Assembly: GCA_005883365.1 (NCBI GenBank)
Contig: VAXA01000109.1
Span: 1-18,247, forward strand
Direction: 5' to 3'
Length of the DNA stretch: 18,247 nucleotides
Origin: Actinomycetota bacterium
GTDB taxonomy: Bacteria > Actinomycetota > Thermoleophilia > Gaiellales > Gaiellaceae
Of the stretch, positions 5,515 to 12,372 are shown piece by piece; positions within the stretch are counted from its first letter, which is position 1, and every line of letters starts with the position of its first letter. The translations under genes were made by a program, and so were the position numbers. Below the pieces are notes generated by a model. The model saw only the letters and a program-made list of their open reading frames with translations, ran no database searches and was not told the DNA's origin.

Positions 5515-7173
5515 CTAGGCCTCCTTGCCGAGCTCGGCAACATCTAAGCGCTTCTCGCCGCCGCTTGCGCGGTCGCGCACGTCGACCTTGCCGTCCTCGA
5601 GGCTCTTCCGCCCCGCCGTGACGCGCACAGGGCAGCCGACGAGGTCTGCATCGGCGAACTTCTCCCCCGCCCGCTGGTCGCGGTCGTCGAGGAGGACGTC
5701 GCGCCCGGCAGCGGAGAGAGCCTCTGCGGCTTGCTCCGCGATCTCTTCGGCCCCGGGCAGCGCCACGACGTGCGCGTCGTACGGCGCGACCGACCCGGGC
5801 CAGACGATCCCGTTCTCGTCGTGCGACTGCTCGACGATCGCCGCGATGGTCCGTGCGAGGCCGATGCCGTAACTGCCCATGACGAGCGGCTTCTCCCTCC
5901 CATCCTCGGCCAGAAACGTCGCGCCGAACGGCTCCGAGTGGAAGGTCCCGAGCTTGAAGATGTGGCCGACCTCGATCGCCGTCTGTACGCGGAGCGTGCC
6001 CCCGCACTCCGGGCAGGCGTCACCGTCCCTCGCCTGGCGGATGTCGGCGAACGTCGGCTCGTAGTCGCGCCCAGCCTGGACGCCTCGGAGATGCCTGCCG
6101 TCCTCGTTGGCGCCGGCAACGTACTGCCCCTTGCGAAGCGCTTCGTCGGCGATCACCTCGACATCGACGCCAACCGGCCCGAGCGAGCCTCCACCGGCGC
6201 CGAACGCCGCGCGGATCTCCTCTTCGGTAGCGGGCCGGAACGCAGCCTCAAAGAAGGTCTCGAGCTTCCCGGGACTCAGCTTGTCGTCGCCTCGCACGAG
6301 CGCGAGCACGAGCCGGTCGCCGGCCACGACCGGGAGCGCCTTCGAGGTTGCGGACTCCGCGATCCCGAGAAAGGCGGCGAGAGCCTCGATCGTCCCAACG
6401 CCGGGCGTCTCCACCGTCTCCGGCCCGTCGAGCGTCGGAGGCAGCTCGGGCGGAGGCGGCGTACCACGCGCGGCTTCGGCGTCGGCGAAGTAGTCCCCGT
6501 TCTCGCAGCGCATCAGCTCGTTCTCGCCCGACCCCGTCGGCGCGAGGAAGTCGCGCGAGACCTTGCCGCCCATCACCCCCGACTCCGCTTCGACGAGGTA
6601 CGCCTCGAGGCCGCAGCGCTCGAAGATCCGCTTGTACGCCTTCTCGTGCTCCGCGAACGCTGCGTCGAGGCCCGCCTCGTCGGCGTCGAACGTGTACGAG
6701 TCCTTCATCACGAATTCGCGGAGACGGAGGAGCCCGCCACGCGGCCGCGGCTCGTCCCGGTCCTTCGTCGAGAAGTGGTACCAGACCTGTGGCAGCTGCT
6801 TGTACGAGTGGATCTCGCGCGCGAGGAATGTCATCGACTCCTCGTGCGTCCACGAGAGCACGAAGCGGCGGTTGCTCGAGTCCTGCAGCCGGAAGAGGAT
6901 CGGGACGTCGATTCGGCCGGTCGTCTCCCAGAGCTCCGCGGGAGTGAGCGTCGGAGCGAGCATCTCCTGGCCGCCGATCGCGTTGATCTCCTCGCGGATG
7001 ATCTGCTCGAGCCGCATGTGGACGCGCCAGCCCAGCGGCAGGAAGCTCCAGAGCCCGGCGCCGATCTGGCGGATGAAGCCGCCACGCACGAGCAGCTGGT
7101 GCGACGCGGCCTCCGCATCGGCGGGTGCGTCGCGCAGGGTCGGCAGGAAGAGCTGTGAGGCTCGGGCGATCAT
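5515..7173 (-). CDS. proS: Prolyl-tRNA synthetase, bacterial type
   Basis: Charges tRNA-Pro with proline. The 552-residue class IIa enzyme shows the N-terminal GGFIRQIGAGLWSFLPLGWRV around 31-51 (motif 1 region), WTHEE at 108-112, motif 2 with RPRGGLLRLREFVMKDSYTF at 143-162 and motif 3 with MGSYGIGLART at 432-442. Between motifs 2 and 3, about residues 225-395, lies the editing (INS, YbaK-like) domain that clears mischarged Ala-tRNA-Pro; the lysine corresponding to the E. coli editing-site K279 is K278. The anticodon-binding domain follows from about 465. Length is close to the 572 residues of the E. coli enzyme. It starts at ATG 7173, 16 bp after ispG, and ends 2 bp before the regulator. 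Confidence 0.97.
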   Translation of the reverse strand: MIARASQLFLPTLRDAPADAEAASHQLLVRGGFIRQIGAGLWSFLPLGWRVHMRLEQIIREEINAIGGQEMLAPTLTPAELWETTGRIDVPILFRLQDSSNRRFVLSWTHEESMTFLAREIHSYKQLPQVWYHFSTKDRDEPRPRGGLLRLREFVMKDSYTFDADEAGLDAAFAEHEKAYKRIFERCGLEAYLVEAESGVMGGKVSRDFLAPTGSGENELMRCENGDYFADAEAARGTPPPPELPPTLDGPETVETPGVGTIEALAAFLGIAESATSKALPVVAGDRLVLALVRGDDKLSPGKLETFFEAAFRPATEEEIRAAFGAGGGSLGPVGVDVEVIADEALRKGQYVAGANEDGRHLRGVQAGRDYEPTFADIRQARDGDACPECGGTLRVQTAIEVGHIFKLGTFHSEPFGATFLAEDGREKPLVMGSYGIGLARTIAAIVEQSHDENGIVWPGSVAPYDAHVVALPGAEEIAEQAAEALSAAGRDVLLDDRDQRAGEKFADADLVGCPVRVTAGRKSLEDGKVDVRDRASGGEKRLDVAELGKEA

Positions 7174-7189
7174 CGGGTCGCGCCGGACC

Positions 7190-8323
7190 CTATTCGAGCG
7201 GGATCAGGGAGGCTTCCGCCATCGCCAGGGCGGCCGGCTTCGCCATCTTGAGGCGCTTCGGGCGGTTCATTCCGTCGGCGATCCACCGGTCGATCTCGTG
7301 GAAGAGCTCGTCGATGAGGATGTCCGAGCTGACCTTCTTCAGCACGCGGCCGTGCGCGTAGATGAAGCCGACGTCGCGCCCGCCGGCGATGCCGAAGTCC
7401 GCATCGCCGGACTCGCCGGGGCCGTTGACCGCGCAGCCGAGCACGGCCACCTCGAAATGCTGCGGGTAGCCCTGCAGACGCCGCTCGACCTCTTCGGCGA
7501 GCGTGTGGACGCCGACATTGTCGCGGCCACAGCTTGGGCACGCGATCATCACAGGGCCGCGCTCGCGAAGACCGAGCGCCTTGAGGATCTCATACGCCGT
7601 CTTCGGCTCCTCGACCGGGTCCGACGAGAGCGAGACGCGGATCGTGTCGCCGATCCCCTCCGCAAGGAGGGTCCCGATGCCCACCGCGCTCTTGATCGAC
7701 CCCGCGAACACGGTCCCCGCCTCCGTGACGCCGAGGTGGAGCGGGTACTCAACCTTTTCCGACAGCATCCGGTAGGCGCGGATCATGGTCGGCACGTGGC
7801 TCGACTTGACGGAGATCTTGAAGTCGTAGAAGTCGAGGCTCTCGAGCAGGCGCACCTCCTCGAGCGCCGCCTCGACGAGCGCCTCCGCCTGATCCTTCTG
7901 CGCGAGCTCCTCGAGGTGCTTCGGCAGCGAGCCGGAGTTCGCGCCGATTCGCATCGGGATCCCCTTCGCCTTGGCCGCGCGGACGACCTCGGCGACCTTG
8001 TCCGAGCCTCCGATATTGCCGGGGTTGATGCGAACGGCCGCGACTCCTTGCTCGATCGCCTTCAGCGCGAGGCTCGCGTTGAAGTGGATGTCTGCGATGA
8101 TCGGCACCGGCGAGAGGCGGACGATCCTCGAGAGCGCTTCCGCGTCCTCCGTCTTCGGGACGGCGACGCGGACGATCTCGCAGCCCGCGCTGGCGAGGGC
8201 CGCGACCTGCGCAGTCGTGGCGGGGACGTCGTGAGTCTTCGTCGTCGTCATCGACTGGACGACGACGGGTGCGCCGCCGCCGATCGTGACGCGGCCAACC
8301 GAGATCTGCCGCTTGCTGGCCAT
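7190..8323 (-). CDS. ispG: 4-Hydroxy-3-methylbut-2-enyl-diphosphate synthase (MEP pathway)
   Basis: IspG/GcpE converts methylerythritol cyclodiphosphate to HMBPP using a [4Fe-4S] cluster, the penultimate step of the MEP pathway. The 377-residue protein has the cluster ligands C262 and C265 (ACPSCGRD) and C297 (LGCAVNGPGE), with the adjacent glutamate E304. The N-terminal TIM-barrel part is typical: VVQSMTTTKTHDV at 21-33, ADIHFN at 77-82, RINPGNIG at 98-105. Length is typical of the two-domain bacterial form. ATG 8323 has no recognisable Shine-Dalgarno; TAGACT at 8333-8338 (minus strand) could be a -10 element for a nearly leaderless transcript, but no -35 box is clear. It shares the operon with dxr and uppS. 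Confidence 0.97.
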   Translation of the reverse strand: MASKRQISVGRVTIGGGAPVVVQSMTTTKTHDVPATTAQVAALASAGCEIVRVAVPKTEDAEALSRIVRLSPVPIIADIHFNASLALKAIEQGVAAVRINPGNIGGSDKVAEVVRAAKAKGIPMRIGANSGSLPKHLEELAQKDQAEALVEAALEEVRLLESLDFYDFKISVKSSHVPTMIRAYRMLSEKVEYPLHLGVTEAGTVFAGSIKSAVGIGTLLAEGIGDTIRVSLSSDPVEEPKTAYEILKALGLRERGPVMIACPSCGRDNVGVHTLAEEVERRLQGYPQHFEVAVLGCAVNGPGESGDADFGIAGGRDVGFIYAHGRVLKKVSSDILIDELFHEIDRWIADGMNRPKRLKMAKPAALAMAEASLIPLE

Positions 8324-8363
8324 CCGCGATTTAGTCTAGCCAGGCGGCCTCCGGCCCCATCAC

Positions 8364-8387
8364 GCGCCTCAGCGGACGCTGAGGCGC
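8364..8387 (-). promoter_or_regulatory. 10-bp stem-loop between rseP and ispG
   Basis: GCGCCTCAGC (8364-8373) and GCTGAGGCGC (8378-8387) form a perfect 10-bp stem with a 4-nt loop in the 68-bp rseP-ispG gap. No T-run follows on the minus strand, so it may be an mRNA-stabilising or processing hairpin, or a weak attenuator, rather than a full terminator. Confidence 0.55.
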
Positions 8388-8391
8388 CGGC

Positions 8392-9627
8392 TCAGTGCGG
8401 TGGGCCGGACACATCATTAGAGAAGGCGATCACGAAGATGAGCACCATGAGCGCGATGCCGACGACCGACACGCGCTCGTAGACCTCGCGGGCGAGCGCG
8501 CGGCGGCGGATCCCCTCGATGAGCGAGAACAGGATGTGACCGCCGTCGAGCGGCAGCAGCGGCAGCAGGTTGAGGAGTGCGAGCGACATGCTCACGAAGG
8601 CGAGGATCTCGAGGTACCACGTCACGCCGACCTGCAGCTGGCTATGCGAGACGCGGACGATCCCGACCGGGCCCGAGAGATCGCTGCGTCCGTGCTTCGA
8701 GAACAGGGAGGCGATTCCCGCGCCGGTGCTGCTCACGACGTGCCACAGGTCCGATGCCGCTCGGCCGGCGGCCTTGCCGGGCGTATAGGTGACGAGCTGC
8801 ACGGCCGGCTCGAAGCCGAAGATCCAGCGGCCCTGACGGAAGATCGTCGGGCGTGGACCCACCGTCACGCGGCGGCCATCGCGCACGACCGTGAGCGTCA
8901 CGGGGGCGCCCCTACTCGCCCTGATCACGTGCGAGGTGGCGGAGAACGTGCGGGTCGGCCGGCCGTCGACGGCGACGATCCGGTCGCCCGCTTGGAGGCC
9001 GGCGTTGGCGGCCGGGGTCCCGGCTTCGACCGCGGCGACCTCCGCCGTGGGCCGTTGGGGTTGGGAAGGGCCGCCGCTGACGGCGAAGACGACGAAGAGG
9101 ATCGCGAACGCGATGAAGACGTTCGCGAGCGGGCCCGCGGCGATGACGGCAACGCGCTTCCACGTCGGGGCGCGCCAGTACGCGTCGCGCGCTGTGCCCT
9201 CCTCCACGTCGCGGAGCGCCCGCTGCGCCGACCGCCTCGCGCCCGGGGAGAGGTGTGCGGCTCCGACCTCACGGTCGAGCTCCGGATACGCCCGCCGCGC
9301 AGCCTCGAAGTCCTCGACCTCGAGGGCGCGCCGGACGGCCCCGACGGGCGCCGCGAGGCTCGGCTGCTCGCGCACCGCGGGCTCGACGAACACCTGTAGG
9401 TCGCGGGCGGCCGGGCGGTGCATGCCCGGGATCCGGACGAGACCGCCGAGCGGGATCATGCCGATCCCGTACTCGATGCCCTTGCGCCGCACCTTGACGA
9501 GCGCGGGCGGGAACCCCACGTAGAAGCTCCGGGGCCGCATCCCGACGGCGAGTGCGACCGAGAAGTGGCCGAGCTCGTGGAGGAAGACGAGCAGGACGAG
9601 GCCGCCGATCACTACGAGCCAGGTCAT
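8392..9627 (-). CDS. rseP: Site-2 protease, RIP zinc metalloprotease RseP family
   Basis: Intramembrane protease that cuts membrane-bound regulators (such as anti-sigma factors) or signal-peptide remnants. The 411-residue protein has HELGH at 17-21 in the first membrane segment, a second segment near 158-183, a PDZ domain about 194-265 (AGLQAGDRIVAVDG at 209-222), the LDG metal-site motif at 360-362, and a last segment near 386-403. Residues 72-149, between the IPLGGLVRIPGM region and the second segment, are an insertion, helical and charged, that the E. coli enzyme lacks. ATG 9627 overlaps the dxr stop by 4 bp (ATGA). The anti-sigma protein in this window is soluble, so it is not an obvious substrate. 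Confidence 0.93.
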   Translation of the reverse strand: MTWLVVIGGLVLLVFLHELGHFSVALAVGMRPRSFYVGFPPALVKVRRKGIEYGIGMIPLGGLVRIPGMHRPAARDLQVFVEPAVREQPSLAAPVGAVRRALEVEDFEAARRAYPELDREVGAAHLSPGARRSAQRALRDVEEGTARDAYWRAPTWKRVAVIAAGPLANVFIAFAILFVVFAVSGGPSQPQRPTAEVAAVEAGTPAANAGLQAGDRIVAVDGRPTRTFSATSHVIRASRGAPVTLTVVRDGRRVTVGPRPTIFRQGRWIFGFEPAVQLVTYTPGKAAGRAASDLWHVVSSTGAGIASLFSKHGRSDLSGPVGIVRVSHSQLQVGVTWYLEILAFVSMSLALLNLLPLLPLDGGHILFSLIEGIRRRALAREVYERVSVVGIALMVLIFVIAFSNDVSGPPH

Positions 9628-10685
9628 GCGGTGGCGAGGGCTCCTTCGGCAAGCCCGCGTGCAGCGCGGTCGGCCTCGACGAGATCGTCCAGGTCCCGAA
9701 CCGGGTCGGTGTCCGCAACGGCAAGCGTCTCCCCCACGACCTCCGGGATCCCGAGGAACGGCAGGCGCCCGGCGAGGAACCCGGCGACGGCGACCTCGTT
9801 CGCGGCGTTGTAGACGCAGGGTGCGCTCCCGCCCTGCTGACCGGCGGCGCGCGCCAGGGAGAGCATCGGGAACGTGTCCGTGTCCGGGGGCGAAAACGCG
9901 AGCGTGAGCGAGGCGAGATCGAGCGGCGGCAACGGCGTGGCGGCCCGCTCGGGATAGGTGAGCGCGTAGGAGATCGGCACGCGCATGTCGGGATAGCCGA
10001 GATGGGCGAGCGCTGCGCCGTCGCGGAAGCGGACGAGCGCGTGGACGATCGAGGTCGGCTGGATCGCGACCTCTATGCGGTCGTATGGAAGGCCGAACAA
10101 ATAATGCGCCTCGATCACCTCGAGCCCTTTGTTCGCAAGCGTTGCGGAATCCACCGTGATCTTCGGGCCCATGCGCCAAGTCGGATGTGCGAGCGCCTGC
10201 TCGGGCGTCACGTCCTCGAGCTCGCCGCGCGTGCGGCCGCGGAATGGTCCGCCCGAGCCGGTAAGCACGAGCGTGTCGACCTGCTCCGGCTCGCGACCTT
10301 CGAGACACTGGAAGAGCGCGGAATGCTCGCTGTCGACGGGCAGGATCCGGCCGCGGCCGCGCTCGCGTGCTGCGAGGGCGAGCTCGCCGGCGGCGACGAG
10401 GCTCTCCTTGTTCGCGAGGGCGAGGTCGACGCCGCGCTCGAGCGCCCAGAGCGTCACGTGGACTCCCGCGAAGCCGACGACGGCATTGAGGACGACGTCC
10501 GGCCGGGCGCGCTCGAGGAGATCGGTCAGGTCCCCGCCGACCACCTTCAGTGGCGCGTCTACGTCGTCCAGCGGCGTCGACCCGGAGGCGGCTGCGCACA
10601 GCTCGAGCTCGGGGTGCGCCTCGACGATCTCGATCGCCTGGCGGCCGATCGACCCCGTCGCCCCGAGCAGCGCGACCCGCTTCAC
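9624..10685 (-). CDS. dxr: 1-Deoxy-D-xylulose 5-phosphate reductoisomerase
   Basis: Converts DXP to methylerythritol phosphate with NADPH, the committed MEP step. The 353-residue protein starts with the NADPH-binding LLGATGSIGRQ (6-16). LANKES (90-95) is present, and the metal ligands are D118 and E120 (PVDSEHS) and E189 (ANKGLE); MGPKITVDSATLANKG is typical. The E. coli enzyme has 398 residues; about 31 are missing between the first strand and LANKES, so the Rossmann domain is trimmed, while the catalytic and C-terminal parts look complete. GTG 10685 follows the cdsA stop by 13 bp. Its stop overlaps the rseP start. Confidence 0.95.
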   Translation of the reverse strand: MKRVALLGATGSIGRQAIEIVEAHPELELCAAASGSTPLDDVDAPLKVVGGDLTDLLERARPDVVLNAVVGFAGVHVTLWALERGVDLALANKESLVAAGELALAARERGRGRILPVDSEHSALFQCLEGREPEQVDTLVLTGSGGPFRGRTRGELEDVTPEQALAHPTWRMGPKITVDSATLANKGLEVIEAHYLFGLPYDRIEVAIQPTSIVHALVRFRDGAALAHLGYPDMRVPISYALTYPERAATPLPPLDLASLTLAFSPPDTDTFPMLSLARAAGQQGGSAPCVYNAANEVAVAGFLAGRLPFLGIPEVVGETLAVADTDPVRDLDDLVEADRAARGLAEGALATA

Positions 10686-10698
10686 CAGGTCAGTGTAG

Positions 10699-11502
10699 TT
10701 AGTGGTATCCGAACGAAACGACGAGGAAGTACGCCGCGGGCGCCGCGAAGAGGAGTGCGTCGACCCGGTCGAGCACGCCTCCGTGCCCGCCGAGGAGACG
10801 GCCGGTGTCCTTCACCTCGAGATCGCGCTTCAACGCAGACTCGAAGAGGTCTCCGAGGACGGCCGCGATCACCACGACGAACCCGAGGACGATCGCCTGC
10901 CAGACACTCAGGTAGTGATCGCGGGTGTCGTAGAGCGCGATGAACGTGACGAAGACGCCGGCGATTGCGCCGCCGGCGAGGCCCTCCCACGTCTTCTTGG
11001 GCGAGAGGCGCGGTGCGAGGCGGTGGCGCCCCGCAAGGCGGCCGGTGAGGTACGCGAGCGTGTCGGCCGCGAAGACGCTCAGAACGACCGCGAAAGCGAT
11101 CAATCGCCCTTCGGTGTGCATCTCGCGGAGCAGGAGGACGAAGCCGAGCCCGAGCCCGATCCAGGCGGAGCCGAGCACGCTCGAGCCGACTGCAGCCGTC
11201 GTGGGGGCACGCGTGCTCGAGAGCGCCTGGAGCAGGAAGCCGAGCACGAAGGTCCCGAGAAAGCCGGCGAGCAGCCACTCGAGGCCGCCGGCCCGTGCAC
11301 CGACGAGCGCGAGGAGCACGCCGCCGTAGACCGCGGGCGCAAGCGGTCGCAGGGGACGCGCCGTCGTCACGAACTCGTGCACCCCGACGAACGCAGCGAC
11401 CGCGACGAGCGCGAACAGCCACCAGCCGCCGAGCCAGAGCATGCCGAGCACGAGCGGCAGGCCGACCGCCGCGACCAGCAGGCGGGAAGCAAAATTGGTC
11501 AC
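10699..11502 (-). CDS. cdsA: Phosphatidate cytidylyltransferase (CDP-diacylglycerol synthase)
   Basis: Makes CDP-diacylglycerol, the donor for phospholipid synthesis, from CTP and phosphatidate in the membrane. The 267-residue protein is mostly membrane segments. The full CDS family signature is at residues 222-248: SALKR, then KDTGR, then the GGHGGVLDRVD block. GTG 11502 gives the usual N-terminus, a few residues before the first membrane helix. There is no Shine-Dalgarno, and the GTG lies inside the arm of a perfect 12-bp stem-loop (11498-11524). An in-frame TTG at 11583 would add 27 residues read through the hairpins, with unlikely composition. It could supply the CDP-alcohol phosphatidyltransferase encoded at 2820-3569. 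Confidence 0.93.
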   Translation of the reverse strand: MTNFASRLLVAAVGLPLVLGMLWLGGWWLFALVAVAAFVGVHEFVTTARPLRPLAPAVYGGVLLALVGARAGGLEWLLAGFLGTFVLGFLLQALSSTRAPTTAAVGSSVLGSAWIGLGLGFVLLLREMHTEGRLIAFAVVLSVFAADTLAYLTGRLAGRHRLAPRLSPKKTWEGLAGGAIAGVFVTFIALYDTRDHYLSVWQAIVLGFVVVIAAVLGDLFESALKRDLEVKDTGRLLGGHGGVLDRVDALLFAAPAAYFLVVSFGYH

Positions 11503-11524
11503 GAGCCGGTCACCGGCTCGTGAC
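11498..11524. repeat. Perfect 12-bp inverted repeat over the cdsA start (hairpin A)
   Basis: GTCACGAGCCGG (11498-11509) and CCGGCTCGTGAC (11513-11524) are exact reverse complements around a 3-nt loop. On the cdsA mRNA the start GTG (11502-11500) is inside the stem. It is the first of three hairpins in a row. Confidence 0.9.
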
Positions 11525-11533
11525 GTGGAGGGG

Positions 11534-11563
11534 GTGTGGGGGAACCGGGAGGTTCCCCCACAC
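11534..11563. repeat. Perfect 13-bp inverted repeat in the uppS-cdsA gap (hairpin B)
   Basis: GTGTGGGGGAACC (11534-11546) and GGTTCCCCCACAC (11551-11563) are exact reverse complements with loop GGGA. Its arms share the core GTGGGGGAA with hairpin C. Confidence 0.95.
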
Positions 11564-11583
11564 AAACAGGAAGAAGGGGGCAA

Positions 11584-11610
11584 CGTGGGGGAAACATGGT
11601 TTCCCCCACG
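11584..11610. repeat. Perfect 12-bp inverted repeat in the uppS-cdsA gap (hairpin C)
   Basis: CGTGGGGGAAAC (11584-11595) and GTTTCCCCCACG (11599-11610) are exact reverse complements with a 3-nt loop. It is followed by a 7-bp direct repeat, CGAGCGA, at 11611-11617 and 11626-11632. No strong T-run follows on either strand, so a simple terminator is not convincing. Confidence 0.95.
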
Positions 11611-11634
11611 CGAGCGAGGCGGAGCCGAGCGACG

Positions 11635-12372
11635 TCACCTTCCGCCGAATCTACGGCGCCGGCGCGCGTACTCCTCGATCGCGGTCCGGAGCTCCTCAGG
11701 CCCGAAGTCGGGCCAGAGCGTGTCGGTGAAGACGTACTCGGCGTAGGCGGACTGCCAGAGGAGGAAGTTCGAGATGCGGCGCTCGCCCGACGTGCGGATC
11801 ACGAGGTCCGGGTCTGGCATCTCGGGCTCGTAGAGGCACGCGGCAAAGGCGTCCTCGTCGAGGTCCCCGGGCTCGCTGCCGCTCTCGAGGAGGCGGCGGG
11901 CGGCGTCCGCGAGCTCGGCGCGGCCGCCATAGTCGAAGGCGATCCAGAGCTGAAGCGTCGACTTGCCCACGGTCGCCGCCTCTAGTGCCTCCATCTTCGC
12001 GCGCAGCCAGTCGGGGGCGCGGTCGCGGCGGCCGAGGAACCGGCAGCGGACGCCCTGCGCGGCGAGGTCTTCGAGCTCCCGCTCGATCGTCTCGCCGAAG
12101 ATCTCCATCAGCGCCGCCACCTCGTCGACGGGGCGACTCCAGTTCTCGGTCGAGAAGGCGTAGACCGCGAGCGACTCGATGCCGAGATCGATCGCCGTCT
12201 CGACGACCGGCCGCAGCGCACGCGATCCGGCCCGGTGGCCGTCGGCGACCGAGACTCCGCGCTCCGCGGCCCAGCGCCCGCTCCCGTCCATGATGATCGC
12301 GACGGCGTGCGCGACCTCGGGGAGATGCTCCTCGGGAGTGACGTCGGTGCCGGTGCTCGGGACGGAGGTCAC
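11635..12372 (-). CDS. uppS: Undecaprenyl (cis-prenyl) diphosphate synthase
   Basis: Builds the C55 lipid carrier for cell-wall synthesis from FPP and IPP, linking the MEP genes to envelope assembly. The 245-residue protein shows the family blocks: IIMDGSGRWA at 26-35, GHRAGS near 45-50, YAFSTENW near 71-78, and the C-terminal DLVIRTSGERRISNFLLWQ. The active-site motif normally reads MDGNGR; here S31 replaces the asparagine (codon AGC), while D29, G32 and R33 are kept. GTG 12372 overlaps the frr stop by one base, with GGAGG upstream. A long-chain or other cis-prenyltransferase product cannot be excluded. Confidence 0.95.
   Translation of the reverse strand: MTSVPSTGTDVTPEEHLPEVAHAVAIIMDGSGRWAAERGVSVADGHRAGSRALRPVVETAIDLGIESLAVYAFSTENWSRPVDEVAALMEIFGETIERELEDLAAQGVRCRFLGRRDRAPDWLRAKMEALEAATVGKSTLQLWIAFDYGGRAELADAARRLLESGSEPGDLDEDAFAACLYEPEMPDPDLVIRTSGERRISNFLLWQSAYAEYVFTDTLWPDFGPEELRTAIEEYARRRRRFGGR

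Larger units (their letters stand above)
11503..11634. other. Non-coding hairpin block between uppS and cdsA
   Basis: This 132-bp gap interrupts an operon whose other junctions overlap or are short (the next largest, rseP-ispG, is 68 bp and also carries a hairpin). It contains hairpins B and C, most of A, and a purine-rich linker (AAACAGGAAGAAGGGGGCAA, 11564-11583). GTGACGT at 11520-11526 and ACGTCAC at 11632-11638 form an outer 7-bp inverted repeat that reaches the uppS stop codon. It may be a REP-like or MITE-like insertion, or a structured leader for cdsA. Confidence 0.75.

Noticed and set aside
5731-8482. Very long plus-strand open frames (475 and 639 codons) over proS and ispG
   Set aside because: They are antisense shadows of proS and ispG, which have full motif sets; no family motif is visible in the antisense frames.
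11534-11610. Hairpins B and C as ordinary rho-independent terminators
   Set aside because: No T-run of useful length follows either stem on the minus strand, and termination here would cut off cdsA, dxr, rseP, ispG and proS, which have no obvious promoter of their own.
11295-11985. Plus-strand open frames reading through the hairpin block and into uppS
   Set aside because: They run antisense to uppS and cdsA, have no ribosome site, and in the gap simply translate the inverted repeats.
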